Source: an uncultured Pseudanabaenaceae cyanobacterium
Lineage (GTDB): Bacteria; Cyanobacteriota; Cyanobacteriia; PCC-9006; JAAUQQ01
Length of the DNA: 38,346 nucleotides
Assembly (NCBI GenBank): GCA_938002085.1
Contig: CALLAT010000087.1
Span: 1-38,346 of the forward strand
Reading direction: 5' to 3'
Shown here: in pieces, positions 27,978-35,881 of the stretch
How the letters are laid out: every line of letters starts with the position of its first letter
Position numbering within the stretch: position 1 is the stretch's first letter
The notes under the pieces: model-generated
What the model was told of the DNA's origin: nothing
Database searches by the model: none
Seen by the model: only the letters and a program-made list of their open reading frames with translations
Program-made: the position numbers and the translations under genes

Positions 27978-28475
27978 TTAACGAACCTCAACGGCTGTGG
28001 ATTCGATGCTGTGGACTGTTTCGTGGATACGATAAGTGGCGATCGCTTTCACTTCTCCTTCTGTACCATATCCTTCAAGGTTGTTGAGTTGAACGTCCAG
28101 GACTGCATTCTCCAGGGGCATGAGCTTGATGATTTGAGTTTCATCACTGCTGAGCTGGATGGAACCATTGTCCATTGCAATGACTTCTACTTTGAGAAGT
28201 TCCAGGGTTTGGATGCGATCGCTGGGGTTTTCCAGGGTGAGAAAAATGGAGGCGAAGCCGATGGGGCGATCGGGGGAATCTATGGCGCCATCGGGGAGTT
28301 GTGCTTCTTGCTGGGCGATGAGGGTGAGGGACTTAAAGAGAGTGACATCAAGAAGTTGGGTGGAAGCTGCTGGGCGGTTCATGGCGGGTGCTGTGAGGGA
28401 GGCGTGAGAAGAAGCTTGGGATTGGCAGCCCTGGAGCAGGGTGAAGGCCAATAGCAGGGCTGCGTTGTTGGGCAT
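27978..28475 (-). CDS. small predicted lipoprotein
   Basis: 165 residues from ATG 28475. A hydrophobic leader, NNAALLLAFTLL, runs directly into QGC, a plausible lipobox with cysteine near residue 17, so the mature protein is probably lipid-anchored. The rest is a beta-rich domain (FASIFLTLENPS, LKVEVIAMDNGSIQLS, VKAIATYRIHET), which looks like an immunoglobulin-like sandwich. I do not recognise a named family. A start at 28556 would hide the leader inside the protein and is rejected. It lies between the calpain and CHAT-CHASE2 genes on the same strand, 129 bp before the latter's ATG, and may act with either. Confidence 0.6.
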   Translation of the reverse strand: MPNNAALLLAFTLLQGCQSQASSHASLTAPAMNRPAASTQLLDVTLFKSLTLIAQQEAQLPDGAIDSPDRPIGFASIFLTLENPSDRIQTLELLKVEVIAMDNGSIQLSSDETQIIKLMPLENAVLDVQLNNLEGYGTEGEVKAIATYRIHETVHSIESTAVEVR

Positions 28476-28526
28476 TGATTGTGAGAGTTTAAGAAGGGCT
28501 GCGTGAGCTTGGGCAGAGCTTGGATT

Positions 28527-28567
28527 CCCCGCTGTTGATTCCCATTGAGTAGGCATCAGCAGCGGGG
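28527..28567 (-). terminator. strong hairpin after the calpain gene
   Basis: CCCCGCTGTTGAT (28527-28539) and ATCAGCAGCGGGG (28555-28567) form a 13-bp stem with one wobble pair, starting 14 bp after the calpain stop codon on the minus strand. No T tract follows, so it may attenuate or protect the transcript rather than end it. Confidence 0.45.
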
Positions 28568-28581
28568 GGTAGCGCTAGGGC

Positions 28582-30666
28582 TTAGCTTTCGGAATGGCCC
28601 CAGCGAACAAACTTGTCCAGCATCTCAGTCCAGGTCAACTCAATGTCAAAGCCCCAAGGGTTGTACACCGTGAAGATGCCAGTATTGGCGTCATAGCCGG
28701 TCATGGTGTAGGCATGGCCCCCGTCGCTGAGGTAGGTGACTTCGTCATTGGCGAAGGCGGTGAGCAGTTGGGAGAAGCTGGCGTTTCGGAAGGTCTTATA
28801 GCCAGTATTGTCCTCACCCGTAATGTGGGTGATGGCTTCTAGGGTGCCGCCGCTAATACCTTCGTAGCTGTTGGTATTGTCCTGGCCAATCCAGCCCGAC
28901 TCATTTACCTGGGCATAGGCTTTTTCTGCAAGGGCAACCCATAGCTCGTTGTTGCTATTGGTATTGGTGCCGCCACCCCAGCCTGCATACTTGGCCCGAC
29001 CGCTAGAAGTCGTGGGTAGGAAGCGGTCCACGGTGACATAGTCGCGGCTACCATCTGCCTTATAGAACTTGACGGTGAAGGTGCCATCGCCATTGTCCGT
29101 GAACATATTGGAGATGGTGTTGGGAGATTGGAGGGCTGTGCCTGCGAGGGAGTTGACGAAGTAGCAGTCGCCTACGCCGCCTTGGTCCACATCGGTGTAG
29201 CTAATTCCGTTTTGGAACAGGGAGCCGCTGACTTCGCGGTAGGTGTTGCCAGTGTCAGGACGGTCGTTGCCCAGAAACCATTTGCCGATGAGGCTTTCCA
29301 TGCGAGTTGCGCTAGCACCGCCGTAGAGGTTGCCAATACCGGAGCGGTTGTTGGCGACATCTCCGTTCACCACTTTGCCAGCTAAGTTGTCCACGTATTC
29401 AGGCTGATAGCGGTCGTCAACAATGGTGCGTAGGTCAGTCAATTCTTGGCTGGTGACGCTGCCGTAGTCCTTGGTTTCCCGCAGTAGGGTGAGCATCTCG
29501 TTGCGAGAGGTGCTGGTGCCAGCATTGCGGGCCAAGTTGGTGAAGTTGTTGTCGCCTAGGTTGCGATCGTACCAGTCACCCTCGGTGACTTTGAAATAGG
29601 TGCGGGCGCGATCGCCACTGTTGCCACTGGAACCTAGCGTGCTGCCGCCTGTGCCACTCACATCTCCAGTAATTTGATTGGTGAGGAGGTCATAGGTGAC
29701 GTTGATATCTCGGCCTGCACCGCCGTCTATATCGATGCGATCGTCCGCTCCATTGAGCCCGCCATCGCTGTCCCACATTTGAATGCCAACGCTGACATAG
29801 CGGCTGTTGCCATCGACGGTTCTGCTGTGGGACCAGTCGGGGGAAATGTCGTTGTCGTTATTAACGTGGTTCGTGGTGTGAGTGTTACCAGCGATGGTGA
29901 TCTTGCTATAGAAATCCGCTTGGCTACCCCAGTCGATACCGCCGTTGAGTGCTGTGACGCGGTCAATATCGACGTTGACTTGAGGCAGCTTGGCGTAGCT
30001 GCGTAACTCGTAGTTGCCACTACCACTGAGGTTCTTTACCTCTGCATAGTAGTTGCCACCTGCTAGGACTTTATTCAGGCTTTCGTTCAAGAAGCCGCCG
30101 CGACTAGAGCTGGCAAGAACTTCGCCGCTGTCGATTTGGCCGTTGTTGTTTTGGTCTTGAATCAAGCGCAGGCTTATGTTGCTGGTGAGTTCATTGCCGT
30201 TGGTGCCGGTCAGTGACAGCGTCAAGTCTCGGATGGCGCTGAGGTCAAATTTGAAATAGTCAACGCTATCGAGTCCACCAACATAACCTTGGTTGGCCTT
30301 GAGCCCTGTCAATGTATCTAAGTCTTGGGCAGTTCCGAGGCTGTAGTTGCTATCGCCGACGAGAATTAGATCCGTGATGGACTGGTCAAGAATGCTGTTG
30401 CTAGGAGCAGTCAGTGTTGCGGATGCTGCTACGGGAGTGGCTGCTGCAATTTCGTAGCTTGCAGCGACTTCGCTAAAGCTGCTGTCTTCGGTCGCTTCGG
30501 CTTTATATCCAGCCATCACCTGGTCAATGGCATCCAGACTGATGGCGGCACTGGAGCCTTGGAGGTCACCTTTCTGGATGAGGGGATTGGGAGCTTCTAC
30601 GCCGCTAAAAGCAGTGGTATGGACGAAGACGGACTCGTTTTGGGTAGCAGTGGCGAACTTAGACAT
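28582..30666 (-). CDS. calpain family (C2) cysteine protease with PPC domain
   Basis: 694 residues. The C-terminal 220 residues are a calpain-type protease with all three catalytic residues in context: QGGVGDCYFVNSLAG (C501), DGGHAYTMTGYD (H651) and YNPWGF (N669). Upstream lies a bacterial pre-peptidase C-terminal-like (PPC) domain (about 105-230) with DYFKFDL and NISLRLIQDQNNNG. A middle domain has acidic, possibly calcium-binding loops (DSDGGLNGADDRIDIDGG). There is no classical signal peptide, so it may be intracellular or use a signal-less route. Calpains make limited cuts in regulatory targets. ATG 30666 is used; the ribosome-binding site is weak. Confidence 0.92.
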   Translation of the reverse strand: MSKFATATQNESVFVHTTAFSGVEAPNPLIQKGDLQGSSAAISLDAIDQVMAGYKAEATEDSSFSEVAASYEIAAATPVAASATLTAPSNSILDQSITDLILVGDSNYSLGTAQDLDTLTGLKANQGYVGGLDSVDYFKFDLSAIRDLTLSLTGTNGNELTSNISLRLIQDQNNNGQIDSGEVLASSSRGGFLNESLNKVLAGGNYYAEVKNLSGSGNYELRSYAKLPQVNVDIDRVTALNGGIDWGSQADFYSKITIAGNTHTTNHVNNDNDISPDWSHSRTVDGNSRYVSVGIQMWDSDGGLNGADDRIDIDGGAGRDINVTYDLLTNQITGDVSGTGGSTLGSSGNSGDRARTYFKVTEGDWYDRNLGDNNFTNLARNAGTSTSRNEMLTLLRETKDYGSVTSQELTDLRTIVDDRYQPEYVDNLAGKVVNGDVANNRSGIGNLYGGASATRMESLIGKWFLGNDRPDTGNTYREVSGSLFQNGISYTDVDQGGVGDCYFVNSLAGTALQSPNTISNMFTDNGDGTFTVKFYKADGSRDYVTVDRFLPTTSSGRAKYAGWGGGTNTNSNNELWVALAEKAYAQVNESGWIGQDNTNSYEGISGGTLEAITHITGEDNTGYKTFRNASFSQLLTAFANDEVTYLSDGGHAYTMTGYDANTGIFTVYNPWGFDIELTWTEMLDKFVRWGHSES

Positions 30667-31086
30667 GGTGATCGACTAATCCAGAAAACAACTTTGCCGT
30701 CCATCCTTCAAACTCATTGCAAGGGTGGGAGTGAGTGGGGAGTGGTTGGCGTTGGTTGTCTGTAGGGGCTGGGTTGGATCGTTATGCAGCGTTGGTTAGA
30801 GAAAATACGGGTTGAATGGGAGCGATTCCACGGAAAACTGGCTTCGCGATCGCCCCTCGACCTATGTAAATCAACGCTTAGCGGGTTTACATATTGCTCG
30901 TACGGTAGCCGTACAGCTGGCTTTGCTGCGAAGCTGATGAACCTTGGGACAGAGCAGTCTATCTGCTCTGAAAATTCGAGCTGTGGACGATACGGTGTAA
31001 TTTCCGTAGACTTGACGAATGGCTTCTCTAAAATGGGAAAGCTATCCTCGGGTGCTTGCTCACCACCGTGAATTAGTTGGATATTC
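30667..31086. other. intergenic region between divergent calpain and dynamin operons
   Basis: No gene is supported. It contains the consecutive hairpins listed at 30864-30970 and must hold the promoters of both flanking transcripts. A TTGACG (31012-31017) and a TAAAAT (31029-31034) occur but are too close together to be a normal promoter pair. Confidence 0.5.
30864..30970 (+). promoter_or_regulatory. cluster of three hairpins upstream of the dynamin operon
   Basis: Three perfect inverted repeats occur within 107 bp: ATGTAAA/TTTACAT (30864-30892), GTACGG/CCGTAC with a 3-nt loop (30900-30914), and CAGAGCAG/CTGCTCTG with a 5-nt loop (30950-30970). They could form a structured leader or a small RNA ahead of the gene at 31087. 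Confidence 0.4.
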
Positions 31087-31437
31087 ATGACTGACTTCAA
31101 TGCTCAGGATGCGGACTTTAAGCGCCGTGAACAGGAACTCAAGGCGCGGGAGCAAGAGGTTCGGTTAAAGGAGCTGGAGCTAGAAATTCAGCGCCTTGAA
31201 GACCCTGCCACCCCCGCTCCTGAAGTGGACTACTCCCCCACGCGCAAGCATGTTGAAAAGCCGGGCTTTATGCAGCGTTTTTCCCGGAAGGCAAAGCTCG
31301 CGGCACAGTTTGTCGCCTTTGCTGCTTTGGGCTTAGCCATCGTCGCCATCGGTCATCTCGTCGTGGGTATTGCCTTTGTGTTAGCCGTCGGCGCAGCGGC
31401 CTACTTTGTATTGTTCAGCGGTAAATTTGAGAACTAG
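31087..31437 (+). CDS. small coiled-coil membrane protein, dynamin operon partner
   Basis: 116 residues. Residues about 8-42 form a charged coiled coil (KRREQELKAREQEVRLKELE). A proline-rich linker and a basic patch (MQRFSRKAKLA) follow, then two hydrophobic segments (about 72-92 and 94-110) that form a membrane hairpin. I do not recognise a named family. The stop lies 8 bp before the ATG of the dynamin-like GTPase, so the two are probably co-transcribed. A membrane-anchored coiled coil next to a dynamin suggests an adaptor that recruits or assembles the GTPase at a membrane; that is inference. ATG 31087 is the only sensible start. Confidence 0.75.
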   Translation: MTDFNAQDADFKRREQELKAREQEVRLKELELEIQRLEDPATPAPEVDYSPTRKHVEKPGFMQRFSRKAKLAAQFVAFAALGLAIVAIGHLVVGIAFVLAVGAAAYFVLFSGKFEN

Positions 31438-31445
31438 ATTCAGCA

Positions 31446-33545
31446 ATGGAAAATTCAACAGCCGCATCCGGACAGGCCCAGGGCTTTATGGGCAACTTGG
31501 AGCAGGCGGGGCAACAGCGTCAAGCTGCTGCGGGTCAGCTGGGGCAAATTATTCGGCTCTTGCAAACCGCTGAGGTCGATGGTGAAGCAGCTTCTGGTGC
31601 GTTGGAGCTCAGCGAAGAAATCAAGACCCTTTGCCAAGCCCAGGCCAGACTGGAACAAGGTGTCTTTCGGGTGCTGGTGCTGGGAGATCTCAAGCGAGGT
31701 AAAAGCACCCTGCTCAACGCACTGTTGGGTGAGCAACTGCTGCCTGCCGATGTTACGCCCTGTACGGCATTGCTGACGGTGCTGAAGTACGGCACCGAAA
31801 AGCAAGTCACGGTTCACTTTAATGATGGCCAGCCCAGCGAAAGCTTAGACTTTGACACCTTCAAGCAGCGCTACACCATTTCCCCCGATGAGGCTAAACG
31901 CCTAGAGGAAGAGTCCGAGTTGGCGTTCCCCAATGTGAGCCACGCAGTGGTGGAGCATCCCCTGGAGCTGCTGAAGCAGGGCATCGAAATTATCGATACG
32001 CCGGGCCTAAACGACACCGAAGCCCGAAACCAGAAAGTACTGGAGTTTGTCCAGTCCTGCCATGCCATCCTCTTTGTGCTCAGCGCGACTCAGCCCTGCA
32101 CCTTGGATGAGCGCCGCTATTTGCAGAACTATCTGCGGGAGCAGGGACTGGGCCTGTTCTTCTTGATCAACGGCTGGGACCGCATTAAGGATGGCCTGGT
32201 GGATGGCGAGGACGAGGCGGAGCTCAAGGCAGCGGAAGATCGCCTACGCCAGGTGTTCCAGACGAACCTGACGGATTATTGCGGGGAGGATGGGCGTGAA
32301 GTCGATGGCGAGGACATCTACAGTCGCCGAGTGTTTGAAGTCTCTGCGCTCCAGGCGTTACGTCGCCGCGTTAAAGATGCTGATGCAACCTTGGATGGCA
32401 CTGGCATTGGTGAATTCCTCGCAGAGCTGGGCCGTTATTTGACCCAGGATCGTGCCCAGGTGGAATTGAAGCGGGCTGGTGTGGTTGCAGGCCAAGTGCA
32501 GCGGCGAGTGGAGGAGGCGATCGCCCGCCGCATTCCACTCCTCGGTAGCGACACAGGCCACCTCAAGCAGCAAATCGCTGAGCTGGAAGTGGAGTTCGAA
32601 CAGCTCGAAGCCATCCGCCGCCAATGTGGCAAGCTGGTGCGAGAAACAGGTACGCCTGAGGCTGATAAGGCGGGGCAGTCCTTCAAAGATTTTGTGCTCA
32701 AGTTGGAAGCCACCTTCGAATCCGACTTCGTGGCTTCCCAGCCCAGCTTGGACTTTGTGCAGTTTCTCCAGAAGGACAACCGCCAGAAGTTTTACCAGGA
32801 TTTTCGCCGGGCCTTCGAGCGGTATATTCGCGATCGCTTCGCCGCTTGGGAGTTCACTGCCAAGCAAGATCTGCGCCGCAGTATCAGCAAGTTGAATCAA
32901 CAACTAGATGAGCAAGCGGCTGCCTATGCCGATGTGCTTGAAGTGATGGACCAGAAGCTGCTGGGCGACAAGTTCTATGCGGCGGGCAAGACCTACCAAG
33001 AGGACAAAGCCCGCATTTGGGTAGACCTGCTGGGCGATATCTTTGGTGAAACGCCGGATGGCCTTAATCGCACAATCAATGCTTTCAACAGCTTCTGGCG
33101 CGGCGTCTTTGCCAGCGTGCTCAGCTCCGTGATTATTTCAGCGGTGGGCTATGTACTGCTGGTGCTGTTCACTGGGGGCACGGGCGTGTTGCTGAATATT
33201 TTTACCTTCTTGGTGGCAGGCACGGGCATTGTCGGCCTGCAAGCTGAGGTGGTGCGCCAGATGTTCCTGCGCTCTACTAAGAAGGAATTTGCCAAGATGC
33301 TGCCTCGCATTGCCGAGGAGCAGGGGCCGAAGGTCCAGGCGGCAGTGCAGGATTGCTTCGATAGCTATGAACGGACCTTGGGCGATCGCATCAAGACCGA
33401 CATTAGCTCCCGCCGGGCTGAGCTGAATAATCTGGTGCGTCAGAAGGAAGCTCGCGAGGTGGACAAGGAGCGGGAGACAGTGCGCTTAAAGCAGCTAGAG
33501 GTTGATGTCTTGAAAGCTGTGAAGGAGTTGCCTATTGCAGGCTAA
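31446..33545 (+). CDS. bacterial dynamin-like GTPase, paralogue 1
   Basis: 699 residues. GTPase motifs: P-loop GDLKRGKST (G80-T88), a threonine-containing switch region in DVTPCTALL, DTPGLND (D184-D190) and, in the G4 position, LINGWD rather than the usual NKxD form. Long helical stalk segments follow on both sides of a hydrophobic region (about 550-605) that should form the membrane paddle or anchor. A coiled-coil end (RQKEAREVDKERETVRLK) closes the protein. Dynamin-like proteins of this class bind and reshape membranes on GTP-dependent assembly. It shares near-identical stretches with the paralogue at 35882, which suggests a duplication and possible hetero-assembly. It is in operon with the small membrane protein at 31087. 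Confidence 0.92.
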   Translation: MENSTAASGQAQGFMGNLEQAGQQRQAAAGQLGQIIRLLQTAEVDGEAASGALELSEEIKTLCQAQARLEQGVFRVLVLGDLKRGKSTLLNALLGEQLLPADVTPCTALLTVLKYGTEKQVTVHFNDGQPSESLDFDTFKQRYTISPDEAKRLEEESELAFPNVSHAVVEHPLELLKQGIEIIDTPGLNDTEARNQKVLEFVQSCHAILFVLSATQPCTLDERRYLQNYLREQGLGLFFLINGWDRIKDGLVDGEDEAELKAAEDRLRQVFQTNLTDYCGEDGREVDGEDIYSRRVFEVSALQALRRRVKDADATLDGTGIGEFLAELGRYLTQDRAQVELKRAGVVAGQVQRRVEEAIARRIPLLGSDTGHLKQQIAELEVEFEQLEAIRRQCGKLVRETGTPEADKAGQSFKDFVLKLEATFESDFVASQPSLDFVQFLQKDNRQKFYQDFRRAFERYIRDRFAAWEFTAKQDLRRSISKLNQQLDEQAAAYADVLEVMDQKLLGDKFYAAGKTYQEDKARIWVDLLGDIFGETPDGLNRTINAFNSFWRGVFASVLSSVIISAVGYVLLVLFTGGTGVLLNIFTFLVAGTGIVGLQAEVVRQMFLRSTKKEFAKMLPRIAEEQGPKVQAAVQDCFDSYERTLGDRIKTDISSRRAELNNLVRQKEAREVDKERETVRLKQLEVDVLKAVKELPIAG

Positions 33546-33601
33546 GCCGTAGGCCAAAGCGTTAGAATAGCTTTAGCCACGAGCCTTTGAGACGATTTGC
33601 C

Positions 33602-34249
33602 ATGGTTGCGATCCTTGAGCAAGAGCCCCCGATTCTGTCGAGCCAGCGCATTCTTTTGGAAGGAGTGAGCTGGGCGACTTACCAAGCGCTGTTAGCAGAG
33701 CTGGGTGACCATCGTTCTGCCAGGCTTGCTTATGCCCATGGAACGCTTGAAATTACGATGCCTTCTGACCTCCACGAAACTAGAACGAAGTTGCTGGAGC
33801 GAATGATTGAGGCGTTGACGGAGGAGCTGGATTTACCGATTAAAGGCTTCCGCTCCACAACGCTGAACCGTGAGGATTTGAGTCAGGGGGCTGAACCAGA
33901 TTCTTGTTATTACATTCAGAATGCAGGAAGGATTCAGGGGCGATCGCTGGATCTAGAACGAGACCCACCACCGGATTTGATTTTAGAAGTAGATATCAGC
34001 AGTCCATCTAAGAAGCGGATGGCGATTTATTCCCAGATTGGGACGCCGGAGATTTGGCGCTATGTGAAGGGTGGGGTGAAGATCTATGGGTTGGAGGAGG
34101 GCAGCTATGTGATTCAAGAGACCAGCCCTAGTTTTTCGTTTGTTTCTGCGGAGCGTATCAATAGCTTTTTGGCTGATGCGGATGCCCAGGATGATAATGC
34201 TTTAGTTCGGGCTTGGCGGAAGTGGATTCGGCAGGTAATAGGAACTTAG
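33602..34249 (+). CDS. Uma2 family (DUF820) nuclease-fold protein
   Basis: 215 residues from ATG 33602 (a TTG at 33587 is in frame but weaker). It follows the Uma2 pattern: LLEGVSWATYQALL, the RLAYAHGTLEI strand pair, EPDSCYYI, then PPDLILEVDISSPS and RMAIYSQIGTPEIWRY. The conserved acidic residues and the ExxxPS region belong to a PD-(D/E)XK restriction-like nuclease fold. The family is greatly expanded in cyanobacteria and its biological role is unclear; defence or mobile-element functions have been proposed. It begins 57 bp after the first dynamin gene in the same direction and may be read from the same transcript. Confidence 0.85.
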   Translation: MVAILEQEPPILSSQRILLEGVSWATYQALLAELGDHRSARLAYAHGTLEITMPSDLHETRTKLLERMIEALTEELDLPIKGFRSTTLNREDLSQGAEPDSCYYIQNAGRIQGRSLDLERDPPPDLILEVDISSPSKKRMAIYSQIGTPEIWRYVKGGVKIYGLEEGSYVIQETSPSFSFVSAERINSFLADADAQDDNALVRAWRKWIRQVIGT

Positions 34250-34371
34250 GCTCTTAACCAAGATGAGCGGTAATTGGTTGAGAGATTGCAGCCGCTAAGA
34301 TATTTTTCTGAGTTAAATATTCGCATCAATTAGCTGCTCAAAGTATAGTTTTGAAAGTCAGCTTACGAAGC

Positions 34372-35019
34372 TTATGGCAAGAACCACTTCCAGTCAACGT
34401 TATAGCGTTCATATATGGGAGCTAGTTTTGAGTCGTTTGAGCTGATGAGCTGAGTGCAATATGCGTTAGGGCCATAGTAAAAATCCTGATCTGACATGCA
34501 GCCTTGCGAGTCTATTGCCATTGCAGATGGCGAAAATCCTCCATGTTGTTCTAGGCATTCTGCAATAGCTGTCATGAGATTTTTCAGGCTTGGACTGATG
34601 ATGAATGGGAGATTGCCTTGGCCACTTTCAAAGTGGTATATCGGTATTTCTCCATCTGCCTTCTTGTCGCAAAATACGCCGCAGAAGTAGTATTCAGTAC
34701 TAAAAAGTGGAAGAAAAAATTCTGGTACAGGAGCAACAGGAGATTGCAGGCCAAGGGCTTGATCGAGCGTATTAAAAGAAGCAAAATTTGATAGCCAAAA
34801 ACTTCCGTCATGCCATTGGTATAGGTCGAAGACCTCTTCGGGGAAATGAGGATTATGTGCCTTTCGATTGTATTTGCTGAGGCTTTCAGTGATTTTTGAT
34901 TCTATATTGCTTCTGCTGAGACCTGGATTAAGTTGATTTTGAAGCTTCTTAGCCAATTTAGAGTCATTTTGAACGATCCAGTCGTCAATTCTCTGTAGTG
35001 AGGTTTGCAAGTCCGACAT
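34372..35019 (-). CDS. SMI1/KNR4 (SUKH) family protein
   Basis: 215 residues from ATG 35019. The N-terminal half has the SUKH signature FPEEVFDLYQWHDGSFW, followed by a hydrophobic FFLPLFSTEYYFCGVFCD part and a C-terminal segment with DFYYGPNAYCTQLI. SUKH proteins are best known as immunity proteins against nuclease toxins of contact-dependent and polymorphic toxin systems, though many stand alone. No toxin gene with a matching layout is adjacent. The coding sequence is clearly richer in A and T than the dynamin genes around it, suggesting separate acquisition. It shares its strand with the VapBC pair upstream, but a transcript link is uncertain. Confidence 0.75.
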   Translation of the reverse strand: MSDLQTSLQRIDDWIVQNDSKLAKKLQNQLNPGLSRSNIESKITESLSKYNRKAHNPHFPEEVFDLYQWHDGSFWLSNFASFNTLDQALGLQSPVAPVPEFFLPLFSTEYYFCGVFCDKKADGEIPIYHFESGQGNLPFIISPSLKNLMTAIAECLEQHGGFSPSAMAIDSQGCMSDQDFYYGPNAYCTQLISSNDSKLAPIYERYNVDWKWFLP

Positions 35020-35040
35020 GTTTCTAAATTCGGTGTGCGT

Positions 35041-35445
35041 TTATAAATCAGCCCAGTTTTCAACTATTAGGTTTTCCACCCGATCAAATTCTTTAGCATT
35101 GTTTGTTACCACCGTTAGCCCCAAACTTAAAGCTTGAGCTGCAATGAGCAAGTCCATCGAACCAATCGGTGTGCCTTTTCGTTCCAAACTGGCTCGTGCT
35201 TTTCCATAGAACAGCCCCGCTACTGCATCAAATTCCGCAACTTCCAACGGTAGCAAAAACTGCTCTAGGGCTTGCTGGTTTTGCTCAATGCGCTGGCTTT
35301 TCTGAACGCCATAGCTCAGCTCCGCAACGGTGATTGATGAAATGCCGATGTCGCCCAAATTATGTTGGGTGAAGCGAGCCAGGACTTCGGGAGGCTTACG
35401 CTTGATGATGTAGATACAAATGTTGGTGTCGAGTAGATATTTCAT
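35041..35445 (-). CDS. vapC: VapC-type PIN-domain toxin
   Basis: 134 residues, the normal length for VapC. PIN-domain acidic residues are visible: D6 in LLDTNICIYI, E42 in AELSYG and D98 in GSMDLLIAA, plus the TNNAKEFDRV region near residue 114-123. VapC proteins are magnesium-dependent RNases that cut tRNA or rRNA to halt translation. The gene starts 28 bp after the stop of the antitoxin gene, the usual antitoxin-first order. All expected catalytic residues are present, so the toxin appears intact. Its RNA target cannot be read from sequence. Confidence 0.9.
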   Translation of the reverse strand: MKYLLDTNICIYIIKRKPPEVLARFTQHNLGDIGISSITVAELSYGVQKSQRIEQNQQALEQFLLPLEVAEFDAVAGLFYGKARASLERKGTPIGSMDLLIAAQALSLGLTVVTNNAKEFDRVENLIVENWADL

Positions 35446-35473
35446 GGCACTGCAATCTGCTCAAATCAGGAAT

Positions 35474-35707
35474 CTACTCAAACAAGGCTTCACGTTCTTG
35501 AATTTCTGGCTGCTGACGTTCTGTCATGAAATCATCAGAAAACAGCTCTAGGCTCGCGAACATAATGTCCCAAGGATTTTGGTAGGGCAGCAGCACTACG
35601 GCATTGCCCAAGCGGCGGATGAAAACGCGATCGCCTTCAAATCGAAAGGCTTTGGGTAACCGCACTGCCTGACTTTGCCCATTCTGAAATAGCTTAGCCG
35701 TGTTCAT
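35474..35707 (-). CDS. vapB: VapB-type antitoxin (AbrB/SpoVT fold)
   Basis: 77 residues from ATG 35707. The N-terminal half is a swapped-hairpin DNA-binding domain: AKLFQNGQSQAVRLPKAFRF, then GDRVFIRRLGNAVVLLP. The C-terminal half (NPWDIMFASLELFSDDFM) is the flexible toxin-binding tail. Such antitoxins bind their own promoter, and the toxin enhances binding. Direct repeats just upstream (35721-35742) are a likely binding site. The pair lies between two dynamin paralogues. Confidence 0.9.
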   Translation of the reverse strand: MNTAKLFQNGQSQAVRLPKAFRFEGDRVFIRRLGNAVVLLPYQNPWDIMFASLELFSDDFMTERQQPEIQEREALFE

Positions 35708-35720
35708 TGCGCTTCCAAGA

Positions 35721-35742
35721 AGTCTATATAAATAGTCTATAT
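35721..35742 (-). promoter_or_regulatory. candidate vapBC operator/promoter
   Basis: AGTCTATAT occurs at 35721-35729 and again at 35734-35742, 13 bp apart (start to start), 14-35 bp upstream of the vapB ATG. The repeats overlap TATATA-like sequence on the minus strand that could be the -10 box. This fits autoregulation by VapB-VapC. Confidence 0.5.
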
Positions 35743-35881
35743 GCTTGACCTAGAACTGCCCAGGCAGGCTCTTCTTCTCTGCAACACAATTTACAAAACA
35801 GGTGCCATTCTTGTCGGAATTTAGGGAACCCTCTCTGTAGAACTCGATAGCTGCCTTCTCCACTGCAATCCTCAGCTCTCT

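Noticed and set aside
28594-30006. Plus-strand open frames opposite the calpain gene
   Set aside because: They are antisense shadows of a protein with an intact catalytic triad, and they show no motifs or ribosome-binding sites.
31012-31034. TTGACG...TAAAAT as a promoter for the dynamin operon
   Set aside because: The boxes are only 11 bp apart, too short for a sigma-70-type promoter.
30784-31071. Plus-strand frame of 95 codons ahead of the dynamin operon
   Set aside because: It runs through three hairpins, has no recognisable domain and no convincing start signal.
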